DNA of 5,836 nucleotides, taken from assembly GCA_014376655.1 (NCBI GenBank), contig JACMRC010000167.1:1-5836 (forward strand), given 5' to 3'. This DNA is from Mucilaginibacter sp. (GTDB taxonomy: Bacteria > Bacteroidota > Bacteroidia > Sphingobacteriales > Sphingobacteriaceae). Shown here one piece after another: positions 1 to 5,347 of this stretch. The translations under genes were made by a program, and so were the position numbers. The notes under the pieces were generated by a model. The model made no database searches, was not told the DNA's origin, and worked only from the letters and a program-made list of their open reading frames with translations. Numbering within the stretch: position 1 is the stretch's first letter; each line of letters begins with the position of its first letter.

Positions 1-326
1 GTAACCGGTATGGTAGCTGTGTTAACAACAATGCGCACACCATCGGCCATTACAGATGGGCATCCTTCGGCATTAAAAGCTGTCACCGAATAATTACCCG
101 CCGCATTAGCTGTATAATCTTTTGATATGGCTCCGCTTATTCTCACTCCGTCTTTATACCATTGGTAAGCCGCAGCGTGGTCGGCACTTCCGTGTAGAAC
201 AATAGTTGCCCCTTCGTTGATATTAAAAGTTAGATATCCGCCCTGGTTTGCCGGGGTTTGGGAGTAAGCTTTACTTTTAATGATCAACAATGCGCATATA
301 ACTATTATTCTACACAAATGCCTCAT
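1..326 (-). CDS. Secreted Ig-like domain protein, 3' end beyond the window
   Basis: I read this gene on the reverse strand from ATG at 326; 108 complete codons are inside the window and no stop is reached, so only the N-terminus is seen. Residues 1-22 form a signal peptide (basic start MRHLCR, hydrophobic core, probable cleavage after AYS before Gln). Residues about 28-103 resemble a bacterial Ig-like repeat: a YQWYKDG strand at about 54-60, then GNYSV and an NAEGCPS turn, the usual pattern of Bacteroidota surface adhesins. The first Cys of the usual pair is missing in this domain. It lies 24 bp downstream of the preceding minus-strand gene and is probably its operon partner. In such cassettes the last gene is often a long adhesin with a type IX secretion C-terminal domain; that part cannot be seen here. 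The function is unknown; a cell-surface or adhesion role is inferred. No Shine-Dalgarno site precedes the ATG. Confidence 0.8.
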   Translation of the reverse strand, partial: MRHLCRIIVICALLIIKSKAYSQTPANQGGYLTFNINEGATIVLHGSADHAAAYQWYKDGVRISGAISKDYTANAAGNYSVTAFNAEGCPSVMADGVRIVVNTATIPV

Positions 327-350
327 CACTGTCGTTGCACGCTATTGTTT

Positions 351-1043
351 TTAATTAGCTGTAATCATTGGTTTGGTTGGCAACGGCGTAATTACAATGT
401 CTTTTGTATTTGTAGCCGGGCAAGTTGAGTTAAGCGCATAGCTTACACTAACGCCAAAGGTTACAGTAGCCGGGGTAACTTCGTTAGTTACATCGTAAGT
501 GCTTGATGTAGCACCCGGTATAGCAACTCCGTTCCTGGTCCACTGGTAGTTTATGGTATAACCTGTTGTTGGCGTAACATTAGCCGTTAGCTGGCTGGTG
601 TTGGTTGCTACAGCACACATTGAAGCGGTTGGCGTAGTTATGCTCACACTTAACTGCGGCAATACAAATATTTTAATCACATCAGATAATGGTGATGTAC
701 AACCATTGGCATTTTCAGTAACTAACTGATAATTATAGTAGCCAGCTGCTCCCGATGTTTCGGTATACGTTCTTCCGGTTTGGGTTGTAACTTCCTGCCT
801 TACACCATTTGGGTCAATTTTATACCAATGGTATTTGGCAAAATCCACTGCGCCGACATCTTGGGGGCCCGACAGGGAAATAGGCGATCCATAGCATAGT
901 ACTTTAGCAACCGCGGCGGCAGTAGCCGGCGGCGGCGTTGTAGCGTCGCTTGGGCCGGTAGTTACCTGGGCAGACGCGATAAACGTAACCATTGATAGCA
1001 TAAGCACCAGGATGGTTGTGAGGGTCAGGGATCTTTTTTTCAT
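351..1043 (-). CDS. Secreted protein with two Ig-like domains
   Basis: This complete 230-residue protein starts at ATG 1043. Residues 1-25 are a clear signal peptide (MKKR, a hydrophobic stretch, cleavage after ASA before Gln). A Thr/Pro/Ala-rich linker spans about 27-46. Two Ig-like or PKD-like modules follow: residues 47-128 with Cys50 and Cys115 as the likely disulfide pair and Trp73 in YHWYK, and residues 131-222 with Cys143 and Cys208 and Trp168 in YQWTR. The protein ends with PLPTKPMITAN, a linker that in larger adhesins leads into another module. There is no recognisable enzyme motif and no evident type IX secretion C-terminal domain. It lies 35 bp after the jelly-roll gene and 24 bp before the next Ig-like gene, which suggests one transcript. 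A structural or adhesive role at the cell envelope is inferred from the domains only. It could be a subunit of a larger surface assembly. Confidence 0.85.
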   Translation of the reverse strand: MKKRSLTLTTILVLMLSMVTFIASAQVTTGPSDATTPPPATAAAVAKVLCYGSPISLSGPQDVGAVDFAKYHWYKIDPNGVRQEVTTQTGRTYTETSGAAGYYNYQLVTENANGCTSPLSDVIKIFVLPQLSVSITTPTASMCAVATNTSQLTANVTPTTGYTINYQWTRNGVAIPGATSSTYDVTNEVTPATVTFGVSVSYALNSTCPATNTKDIVITPLPTKPMITAN

Positions 1044-1078
1044 GATTTTACTTGTTAATTTTGGTAGTTAATGGGTTA

Positions 1079-2155
1079 TTATAGTGTTGTTATACCCGGC
1101 TTTTGCGGGTTTGGATTAATTGTAATTGTTTTTTGTACCGGTGCCGATGTACAGCCTGTAAGTTTATTTTGTTCGGTAATGGTATAAGTACCGCTTAAAG
1201 CTACCATTGGGTTTACTATGGTATTACCATTGCTGTCTTTAAAAACATAGTTATAGGTGTTGGTATCGTACCCTACTATGGTTTGGCTTAGGTTATAACT
1301 ACCGCATGCTGCATTTGGCCCTGTTAGCGCTAAAACCGGGATAGGGTTAAGCACTACATGAACATTTCGGCGGTAAACCGGCGCAAATACGATATCATCA
1401 ACAGCGAAATCATTACCGCTGGCAATAATATTTTGATTAACCAAGGCTATTGGAAAGCTGCCACCGCTACTGCCCGAGGTCCAGGTGGTGGTAAAGTATT
1501 GCCAGTTGCCCGTAGTAGCCGAGGGCGTGATGGTGCTGCCCAGCGGGCTGCCATTTATAGAAAACTGTAACTGCGCCGGGTTCCCCGGGTTTGCTGAAGT
1601 AACCCATACAGAAAAAACATAATCGGTATTAGGTAATACGGTAATGTTTTGTGACCACACAGTAACATTAGCTGTTGGTGCGCCGTTAACTATCAGCATA
1701 TTTCTTTGGTTTGCCGGGCTGTTACCGGTGTGATCGTTAAAGGAGTTAAAGCCATTATGAAGCGCGCTGGGGTCGGTATAAACACCATAGGTTCCTTCCA
1801 CATATAATGCGTTTGGAGTACCGGTCTTGGCCTTATAGGTATAAGCACTTGTAAATCCGGTATTGCCATTGGTGAAGTCGCCATTGGTTACCACGTTGGT
1901 GCCGGTAAGCTGCCACCAATAATCGCCCGAAGCATTGACTGTTAAGGACGTTCCGCTTGTGCCGTTGTTCCAGATAGGATTTGAATAGCCGGCTACTGTA
2001 CTTGTATGCAATGTTGTGCTTGTGCCGCAAATAGTTACGGTATCAGTAAGGGGTACTGATAATAATTTAAATGATGAATTAAATTGGGTAAAAGAAAGCC
2101 CGGCTACTCCTACAAGGAGAAAGCAAAATAATACACTTATTTTTCCGGGTAACAT
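1079..2155 (-). CDS. Secreted protein with CBM-like jelly roll and Ig-like domains
   Basis: I chose ATG 2155 (358 residues); the frame stays open to a TTG at 2173, but the ATG puts the hydrophobic signal segment at residues 5-23 directly after MLPGK. Residues 38-84 look like the first strands of an Ig-like domain (Cys43, IWNNG, SGDYWWQ). Residues 86-258 are a jelly-roll domain of the CBM4/9-like type common in Bacteroidota surface proteins: VTNGDFTNGNTGF at the start, a GDH-like FNDHTGN, MLIVNG, the WSQNITVLPNTDYVFSVWV strand pair and the closing SGNDFAVDDIVF. Residues 262-273 (RRNVHVVLNPIP) look like the last strand of the interrupted Ig-like domain. Residues 274-350 form a second Ig-like domain with Cys284 and Cys335. 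The protein ends in NPNPQKPGITTL. It is the first gene of a three-gene minus-strand cluster. The ligand is unknown; glycan or surface binding is inferred from fold only. Confidence 0.83.
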   Translation of the reverse strand: MLPGKISVLFCFLLVGVAGLSFTQFNSSFKLLSVPLTDTVTICGTSTTLHTSTVAGYSNPIWNNGTSGTSLTVNASGDYWWQLTGTNVVTNGDFTNGNTGFTSAYTYKAKTGTPNALYVEGTYGVYTDPSALHNGFNSFNDHTGNSPANQRNMLIVNGAPTANVTVWSQNITVLPNTDYVFSVWVTSANPGNPAQLQFSINGSPLGSTITPSATTGNWQYFTTTWTSGSSGGSFPIALVNQNIIASGNDFAVDDIVFAPVYRRNVHVVLNPIPVLALTGPNAACGSYNLSQTIVGYDTNTYNYVFKDSNGNTIVNPMVALSGTYTITEQNKLTGCTSAPVQKTITINPNPQKPGITTL

Positions 2156-2198
2156 TAAACGCACAATAATCAACCGTGTTTTTTTAATTAACAGGCAA

Positions 2199-2268
2199 TT
2201 CGTTTTACGTAAACAGCTTTGTTAGTGTTACAAGGGTTAAACATTTGCCGCCAAAAATTTCGTTTTAC
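2199..2268 (-). repeat. 10-bp direct repeat upstream of the surface-protein cluster
   Basis: TTCGTTTTAC occurs at 2199-2208 and again at 2259-2268, exactly 60 bp apart. On the transcribed strand this reads GTAAAACGAA, about 44 and 104 bp upstream of the ATG at 2155. An 8-bp partial copy (TCGTTTTA) lies at 2419-2426. The first copy overlaps the TTTACGTAAA palindrome. Spacing and position fit binding sites for a regulator, but no family can be named and chance is possible. Confidence 0.35.
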
Positions 2269-2449
2269 TCAAATAATTTAGTTGGAACTTTAGGCATTAA
2301 ACAAAAAGGGCATGCTTTTTATTGCCAAAGAAAGGCTTGTAATGCGCTGATTATTAGATCACTGTATGTCAATAAAAGTTAACGATGGTTATTAATATTT
2401 GTTAATAACTAAGCTATGTCGTTTTAGTGTCAAAAACAGTTATAGCGAA

Positions 2450-2479
2450 AATTTAACCCGCAATTTAACCCCGGGTTAA
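2450..2479. promoter_or_regulatory. Candidate operator: TTAACCC direct and inverted repeats
   Basis: AATTTAACCC occurs at 2450-2459 and 2462-2471, 12 bp apart, and the second copy runs into a nearly perfect palindrome, TTAACCC-C-GGGTTAA, at 2465-2479. This makes three half-sites in 30 bp, ending 78 bp before the permease ATG. A further GGGTTAA lies at 2234-2240 near the opposite gene. Such an arrangement is typical of a transcription factor operator, but the factor is unknown and this is inference from symmetry alone. Confidence 0.35.
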
Positions 2480-2557
2480 TATTGAAGCTTGAAGTGTTCG
2501 GATTTTGTGCTATAGCGAACCTTGAAAATTGCAGATAAAACAATATTTTTATGGCCT

Positions 2558-3877
2558 ATGCCCTCAACCCAATATTTAAAAAAGATAAGGCCGGTACAGT
2601 TAATAGCTGTTATCTTTTTTACAGTATCAGGCGGCCCGTATGGGCTGGAGCCTTTATTAGAATATGCCGGGCAGCACGGGGCATTGCTGGTATTGTTGAT
2701 TACCCCGATACTATGGGACGTACCCGCTATTTTTACTGTGCTTGAGCTAAACAGTATGATGCCCGTAACGGGTGGCTATTATAAATGGGTTAAATATGCT
2801 TTAGGGACACGCTGGGGGTTTTTCGAAGGTTGGTGGACGTGGCTTTACACCTTTGTCGATTTGGCAATTTATCCCGTATTGTTTGTAGAATATGCCTCTT
2901 TCTTCTTTCCCCATCTGCGGGATTATAAAGTGCCGGTATGTTTAGCAATTATATGGGCATCGGCAGGGTTGAATATATTGGGAATAGTACCCGTTGGTAA
3001 GGTTTCTTTGGTTTTGGGTGTTGCTGTATTAACGCCCATTTTAATCCTCTTTGGGCTGGCCTTTTATCATCATACCGGTGAACTGACTATACAGTCGCCA
3101 TCGTTAAAGGGTGTTGCTTTCCCGTCGTTAGGTATGGCGTTATACACCGTAATGTGGAATTGTTTAGGATGGGACAATACCACCACTTACGCCGAGGAAG
3201 TTGAAAAACCGGTACGCTCCTACCTGGTATCTATGTTTATAGCCTTTGCTTTAGTAATTGTTATTTATTTCCTGGTGATATGGGTAGCGCAACTGTCGGG
3301 CATAAGTCCCGCGGTTTTAGCCGAAAAGGGTTTCCCGGCTGTAGGCGAAATAATTGGCGGGCAATGGTTAGGCGCTTTACTGGCTTTGGGTGGCATGGCA
3401 AGTACATTGGGGATATATGCGGCGGTGTTATTATCTGTGTCGAGGGTACCGCAGGTAATGTCTGAGGATAGCCTTTTACCCGCGCGATTGAATAAGCTGC
3501 ATTCGCGCTTTCAAACGCCTTATGTATCAATCATCATCTGCTCGGTTATTGTAAGCCTGATGATATTATGGACCTTTGCCGACCTGTTAATAATAGACGT
3601 TACCGTGTACGGTGCGGGATTATCTTTAGAATATATCGCGCTTATCAAACTCCGAATTAGTGAACCCGATACCATCCGTCCATTTAGGATCCCGTTAAAC
3701 ATTGCAGGTTTGTGTATATTATGCGTGCTGCCGGCATCGGTTTATTTTGTAGCCCTGAGCGGCGCATTCTCTTCATCCGCAGAAACAATAAAACCCGTCT
3801 TGTTTGCTATTGGCGCTTTAATGAGTGCAGAGGTAGCCTGGCGCTTATTGGTGTTACGAAAGTTGTCTGCTCACTAA
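2558..3877 (+). CDS. APC-superfamily amino acid/polyamine permease
   Basis: An integral inner-membrane secondary transporter of 439 residues, probably taking up an amino acid or polyamine with protons. I start at ATG 2558 because it gives MPSTQYLKKIRP directly before the first membrane segment; the frame is open upstream to a TTG at 2522, which would add 12 unneeded residues. About 12 hydrophobic segments are visible, as usual for the APC fold. Key motifs: SGGPYG at residues 24-29 in the broken first helix, which binds the substrate backbone in this superfamily; ELNSMMPVTGGYYKWV at 63-78; and WNCLGWDNTTTYAEEVEKP at 200-218. These resemble the polyamine:proton symporter (PHS) branch, which includes the plant PUT transporters, more than classic AroP-type carriers (from memory). 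Length is normal and there is no frameshift. The substrate cannot be set from sequence. It appears to stand alone: the next gene starts 171 bp later. Symmetrical repeats upstream may control it. Confidence 0.88.
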   Translation: MPSTQYLKKIRPVQLIAVIFFTVSGGPYGLEPLLEYAGQHGALLVLLITPILWDVPAIFTVLELNSMMPVTGGYYKWVKYALGTRWGFFEGWWTWLYTFVDLAIYPVLFVEYASFFFPHLRDYKVPVCLAIIWASAGLNILGIVPVGKVSLVLGVAVLTPILILFGLAFYHHTGELTIQSPSLKGVAFPSLGMALYTVMWNCLGWDNTTTYAEEVEKPVRSYLVSMFIAFALVIVIYFLVIWVAQLSGISPAVLAEKGFPAVGEIIGGQWLGALLALGGMASTLGIYAAVLLSVSRVPQVMSEDSLLPARLNKLHSRFQTPYVSIIICSVIVSLMILWTFADLLIIDVTVYGAGLSLEYIALIKLRISEPDTIRPFRIPLNIAGLCILCVLPASVYFVALSGAFSSSAETIKPVLFAIGALMSAEVAWRLLVLRKLSAH

Positions 3878-3896
3878 TAATGTACTAAATATTAGT
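3873..3896 (+). terminator. Weak AT-rich hairpin at the permease stop codon
   Basis: ACTAATA at 3873-3879 pairs perfectly with TATTAGT at 3890-3896 around a 10-nt loop, and the arm includes the TAA stop of the permease. The stem is short, has little GC and is not followed by a T run, so termination here is doubtful. The rest of the 171-bp gap to the next ATG shows only an A/T-rich stretch near 3942-3956 and no clear promoter; TGGGTTTG at 4011-4018 is a one-mismatch match to the -7 element without a good -33 partner. Confidence 0.2.
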
Positions 3897-4048
3897 CAAC
3901 AATTTGGGGCCGATCCCGCGTTGCTTTTTCCTGACTGTTAAAAAAATGTTTTTAAAGTTGTTAATGGGGCTGTTTTCTGGTTTATTATGATTTTATATTA
4001 CCGTTGGCATTGGGTTTGCCGTGTTGTGTACAACAATATAAAAACAAC

Positions 4049-4717
4049 ATGAAAGCAGTAAGAAATAGTATTATAGCCCTGGCCCTAACTTTTAGTCTAT
4101 TTGGCACCGGGTGCAGCTCATTAAATAAAACTCAAAAAGGTGCTGCTATCGGCGCAGGTGCCGGTGGGGTAATAGGCGGAATAATTGGCCGTAGTGCTGG
4201 TAATACCGCATTAGGGGCCATTATTGGTGGTGCAGTTGGCGGTACAGCCGGCGCGGTGATAGGCCATAAAATGGACAAGCAAGCTGCCGAAATTAAACAA
4301 ACCGTACCGGGTGCTACAGTAGTAAGACAAGGTGAAGGTATACTGGTAAAATTCGACTCTGGTATATTATTCGATGTTGACAAGGCCGTCTTAAAACCGG
4401 CAGCACAATCTAATTTGCATAACCTGGCCGCATCATTGCAAAATAATCCACAAACTAATATTACTATAATCGGCCATACCGATAATACGGGTTCGGCGGA
4501 TCATAATATGGACCTGTCTATACGTCGTGCACAAACTGTGCGCTCGTTTATAGTTGCCGATAATGTGAGTACCGGCCGTTTAACAACAAGTGGCAAAGGC
4601 GCATCAGAGCCTGTTGCAGATAACACTACCGCTGATGGCCGTACCCAAAACCGCAGGGTTGAGATAGCCATTGTAGCTAACGACCAAATGAAACAACAAG
4701 CCGCACAAGGCAACTAA
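4049..4717 (+). CDS. OmpA-family lipoprotein with glycine zipper
   Basis: This 222-residue envelope protein probably tethers the outer membrane to peptidoglycan. ATG 4049 is chosen over the upstream TTG at 4004 because it begins a compact lipoprotein signal (MKAVRNS, hydrophobic core, GTGC). Cys22 is the likely lipidation site, although Gly at -3 is unusual for a lipobox. SSLNK after the Cys lacks the acidic surface-export signal known in some Bacteroidota, so a periplasm-facing position is likely. Residues 31-72 are a glycine zipper (repeated GAxxGG and GGxxGG spacing) expected to insert into or associate with the membrane. Residues about 98-210 are an OmpA C-terminal domain: FDSGILFDVD at 102-111, GHTDNTGS at 142-149, LSIRRAQTV at 156-164 and NRRVEI at 201-206. 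Asp145 and Arg160 have the 15-residue spacing of the diaminopimelate-binding pair of E. coli OmpA. The zipper plus OmpA layout is common in Bacteroidota and Proteobacteria. A terminator follows directly. Confidence 0.92.
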   Translation: MKAVRNSIIALALTFSLFGTGCSSLNKTQKGAAIGAGAGGVIGGIIGRSAGNTALGAIIGGAVGGTAGAVIGHKMDKQAAEIKQTVPGATVVRQGEGILVKFDSGILFDVDKAVLKPAAQSNLHNLAASLQNNPQTNITIIGHTDNTGSADHNMDLSIRRAQTVRSFIVADNVSTGRLTTSGKGASEPVADNTTADGRTQNRRVEIAIVANDQMKQQAAQGN

Positions 4718-4743
4718 AATATTACGTATATAGTTTTTTACGG

Positions 4744-4784
4744 AACCCCGACCCGACCTATGTTAGGACGGGGTTTTGTTTTAT
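4744..4784 (+). terminator. Rho-independent terminator after the OmpA-family gene
   Basis: AACCCCG at 4744-4750 pairs perfectly with CGGGGTT at 4769-4775; the stem can extend inward past one mismatch by CC/GG. The right arm runs into TTTTGTTTT (4774-4782). It starts 27 bp after the stop at 4717 and separates the lipoprotein gene from the downstream metal-handling pair. Confidence 0.85.
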
Positions 4785-4843
4785 ATGCTGATCCATAAAT
4801 TGCTATAAATTAAACCATTAACAACTATTTAACATTTTACCCC

Positions 4844-4874
4844 TTGCATTTCATATAAGTTAAGTTTAGCTTTG
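4844..4874 (+). promoter_or_regulatory. Bacteroidota-type promoter for the HYC_CC_PP gene
   Basis: TTG at 4844-4846 (-33 element) and TAGCTTTG at 4867-4874, an exact match to the TAnnTTTG -7 consensus, are separated by 20 bp, the normal spacing for the Bacteroidota primary sigma factor. The ATG follows only 4 bp after the -7 box, so transcription should start at or very near the start codon, giving a leaderless mRNA. No operator with clear symmetry was seen around it. Confidence 0.7.
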
Positions 4875-4878
4875 TAAC

Positions 4879-5274
4879 ATGATAAAAAGATTAACCACGC
4901 TTTTTTTAACAAAGGTATATATCATTACCGTGTTAGGCTTTGCGCTTAATCTACATTATTGTGGCGATGTGCTGGCGTCTGTAAAAGTTAACGCGCCGGC
5001 CAAAAACTGCACACCTGTTGCAGTTAAAAAAATGAAATGCTGCAACGATAAGCACGTTGAGGTTAAAATTAAAGACGCTCACCAGGGCGAATCGCAATCA
5101 ATACTTTCTAAAATATTCGCGTTTGAACTGCCTGAAATTTCATTTGGCGATTACTTCCTATCAGCACAAAAAGAACTTTTACAAAAGCTTTCAGGTAGTG
5201 ATCCTCCTGCTCCACCGCCACCATATTCGGGCAAGGCGGCACAGTATATTAAAAACTGCGCCCTTCTTATTTGA
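4879..5274 (+). CDS. HYC_CC_PP family protein, exported, Cys-rich
   Basis: A 131-residue protein with the three signatures of a family I recognise from Bacteroidota: His-Tyr-Cys at residues 26-28, Cys-Cys at 54-55 and a Pro-rich run at 109-115 (PPAPPPP). Residues about 8-25 are hydrophobic and act as a signal peptide or membrane anchor, with HYC at its outer end. There are five cysteines (28, 44, 54, 55, 127) and His26, His59 and His68, enough for metal or disulfide chemistry outside the cytoplasm. The C-terminus, GKAAQYIKNCALLI, keeps one more Cys. No function is established to my knowledge; metal (possibly copper) handling is inferred from the Cys/His content and from the HMA gene 73 bp downstream. 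The ATG at 4879 is the only good start; the next Met is residue 52, beyond the HYC motif. It has its own consensus promoter and is probably co-transcribed with the HMA gene. Confidence 0.85.
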   Translation: MIKRLTTLFLTKVYIITVLGFALNLHYCGDVLASVKVNAPAKNCTPVAVKKMKCCNDKHVEVKIKDAHQGESQSILSKIFAFELPEISFGDYFLSAQKELLQKLSGSDPPAPPPPYSGKAAQYIKNCALLI

Positions 5275-5277
5275 TTT

Positions 5278-5338
5278 AAATTGATCCCTATGTGCCGTGG
5301 TAAAACTTACCGCGTGTTTATTTTTTTACGATCAATTT
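5278..5338 (+). other. Nested inverted repeat between the HYC and HMA genes
   Basis: Outer arms AAATTGATC (5278-5286) and GATCAATTT (5330-5338) are a perfect 9-bp inverted repeat. Inside lies a second hairpin, CGTGGTAA (5296-5303) with TTACCGCG (5307-5314), 8 pairs including one G-U, loop AAC, followed by a T-rich run to 5327. The inner hairpin could act as a leaky terminator or attenuator, and the outer pair could form an alternative or enclosing stem. It could instead be an mRNA-stability element or chance. It begins just after the stop codon at 5272-5274 and ends 9 bp before the next ATG. Confidence 0.45.
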
Positions 5339-5347
5339 TTATTCAAA

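Larger units (their letters stand above)
2156..2557. other. Divergent intergenic region with candidate regulatory repeats
   Basis: This 402-bp AT-rich stretch separates the minus-strand surface-protein cluster from the plus-strand permease and must hold both promoters. I found no good match to the Bacteroidota TTG-N19-21-TAnnTTTG promoter on either strand, and no small ORF worth calling; the longest ATG-started reading that I checked, at about 2312, is 12 codons. It does hold a 10-bp palindrome TTTACGTAAA at 2204-2213, TTAATTAA at 2184-2191, a 10-bp direct repeat (2199 and 2259), a 9-bp direct repeat TATAGCGAA (2441-2449 and 2511-2519) and clustered TTAACCC motifs (2453-2479). Some of these may be chance in AT-rich DNA. 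Confidence 0.6.

Noticed and set aside
1358..1570. 70-codon plus-strand open frame
   Set aside because: It is antisense to the jelly-roll gene, whose reading is clearly a real protein; the plus-strand translation has no family features.
1693..2030. Two further minus-strand open frames inside the jelly-roll gene
   Set aside because: They are shifted frames of the same strand with compositions unlike proteins; the 358-residue frame explains the region.
2016..2225. Plus-strand open frame of 69 codons overlapping the start of the jelly-roll gene
   Set aside because: It lies antisense to the signal-peptide region and has no recognisable features or start context.
2522..2557. TTG start 12 codons upstream for the permease
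   Set aside because: The in-frame ATG at 2558 gives the usual short N-terminus before helix 1; the extension adds nothing expected of the family.
3261..3702. Open frames antisense to, or shifted within, the permease
   Set aside because: The permease frame has continuous membrane segments and family motifs; the others are shadows.
4004..4048. TTG start 15 codons upstream for the OmpA-family lipoprotein
   Set aside because: It would place a Cys-containing extension before a complete lipoprotein signal; ATG 4049 gives a normal one.
4139..4264. GGTG/GGCG-rich stretch as a DNA tandem repeat
   Set aside because: The repetition follows the Gly-x-x-x-Gly protein pattern with varied codons, so it is coding repetition and not a DNA repeat.
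4132..4383. Minus-strand Pro/Ala-rich open frame
   Set aside because: It is the mirror of the glycine zipper (Gly codons read in reverse as Pro and Ala) and not a separate gene.
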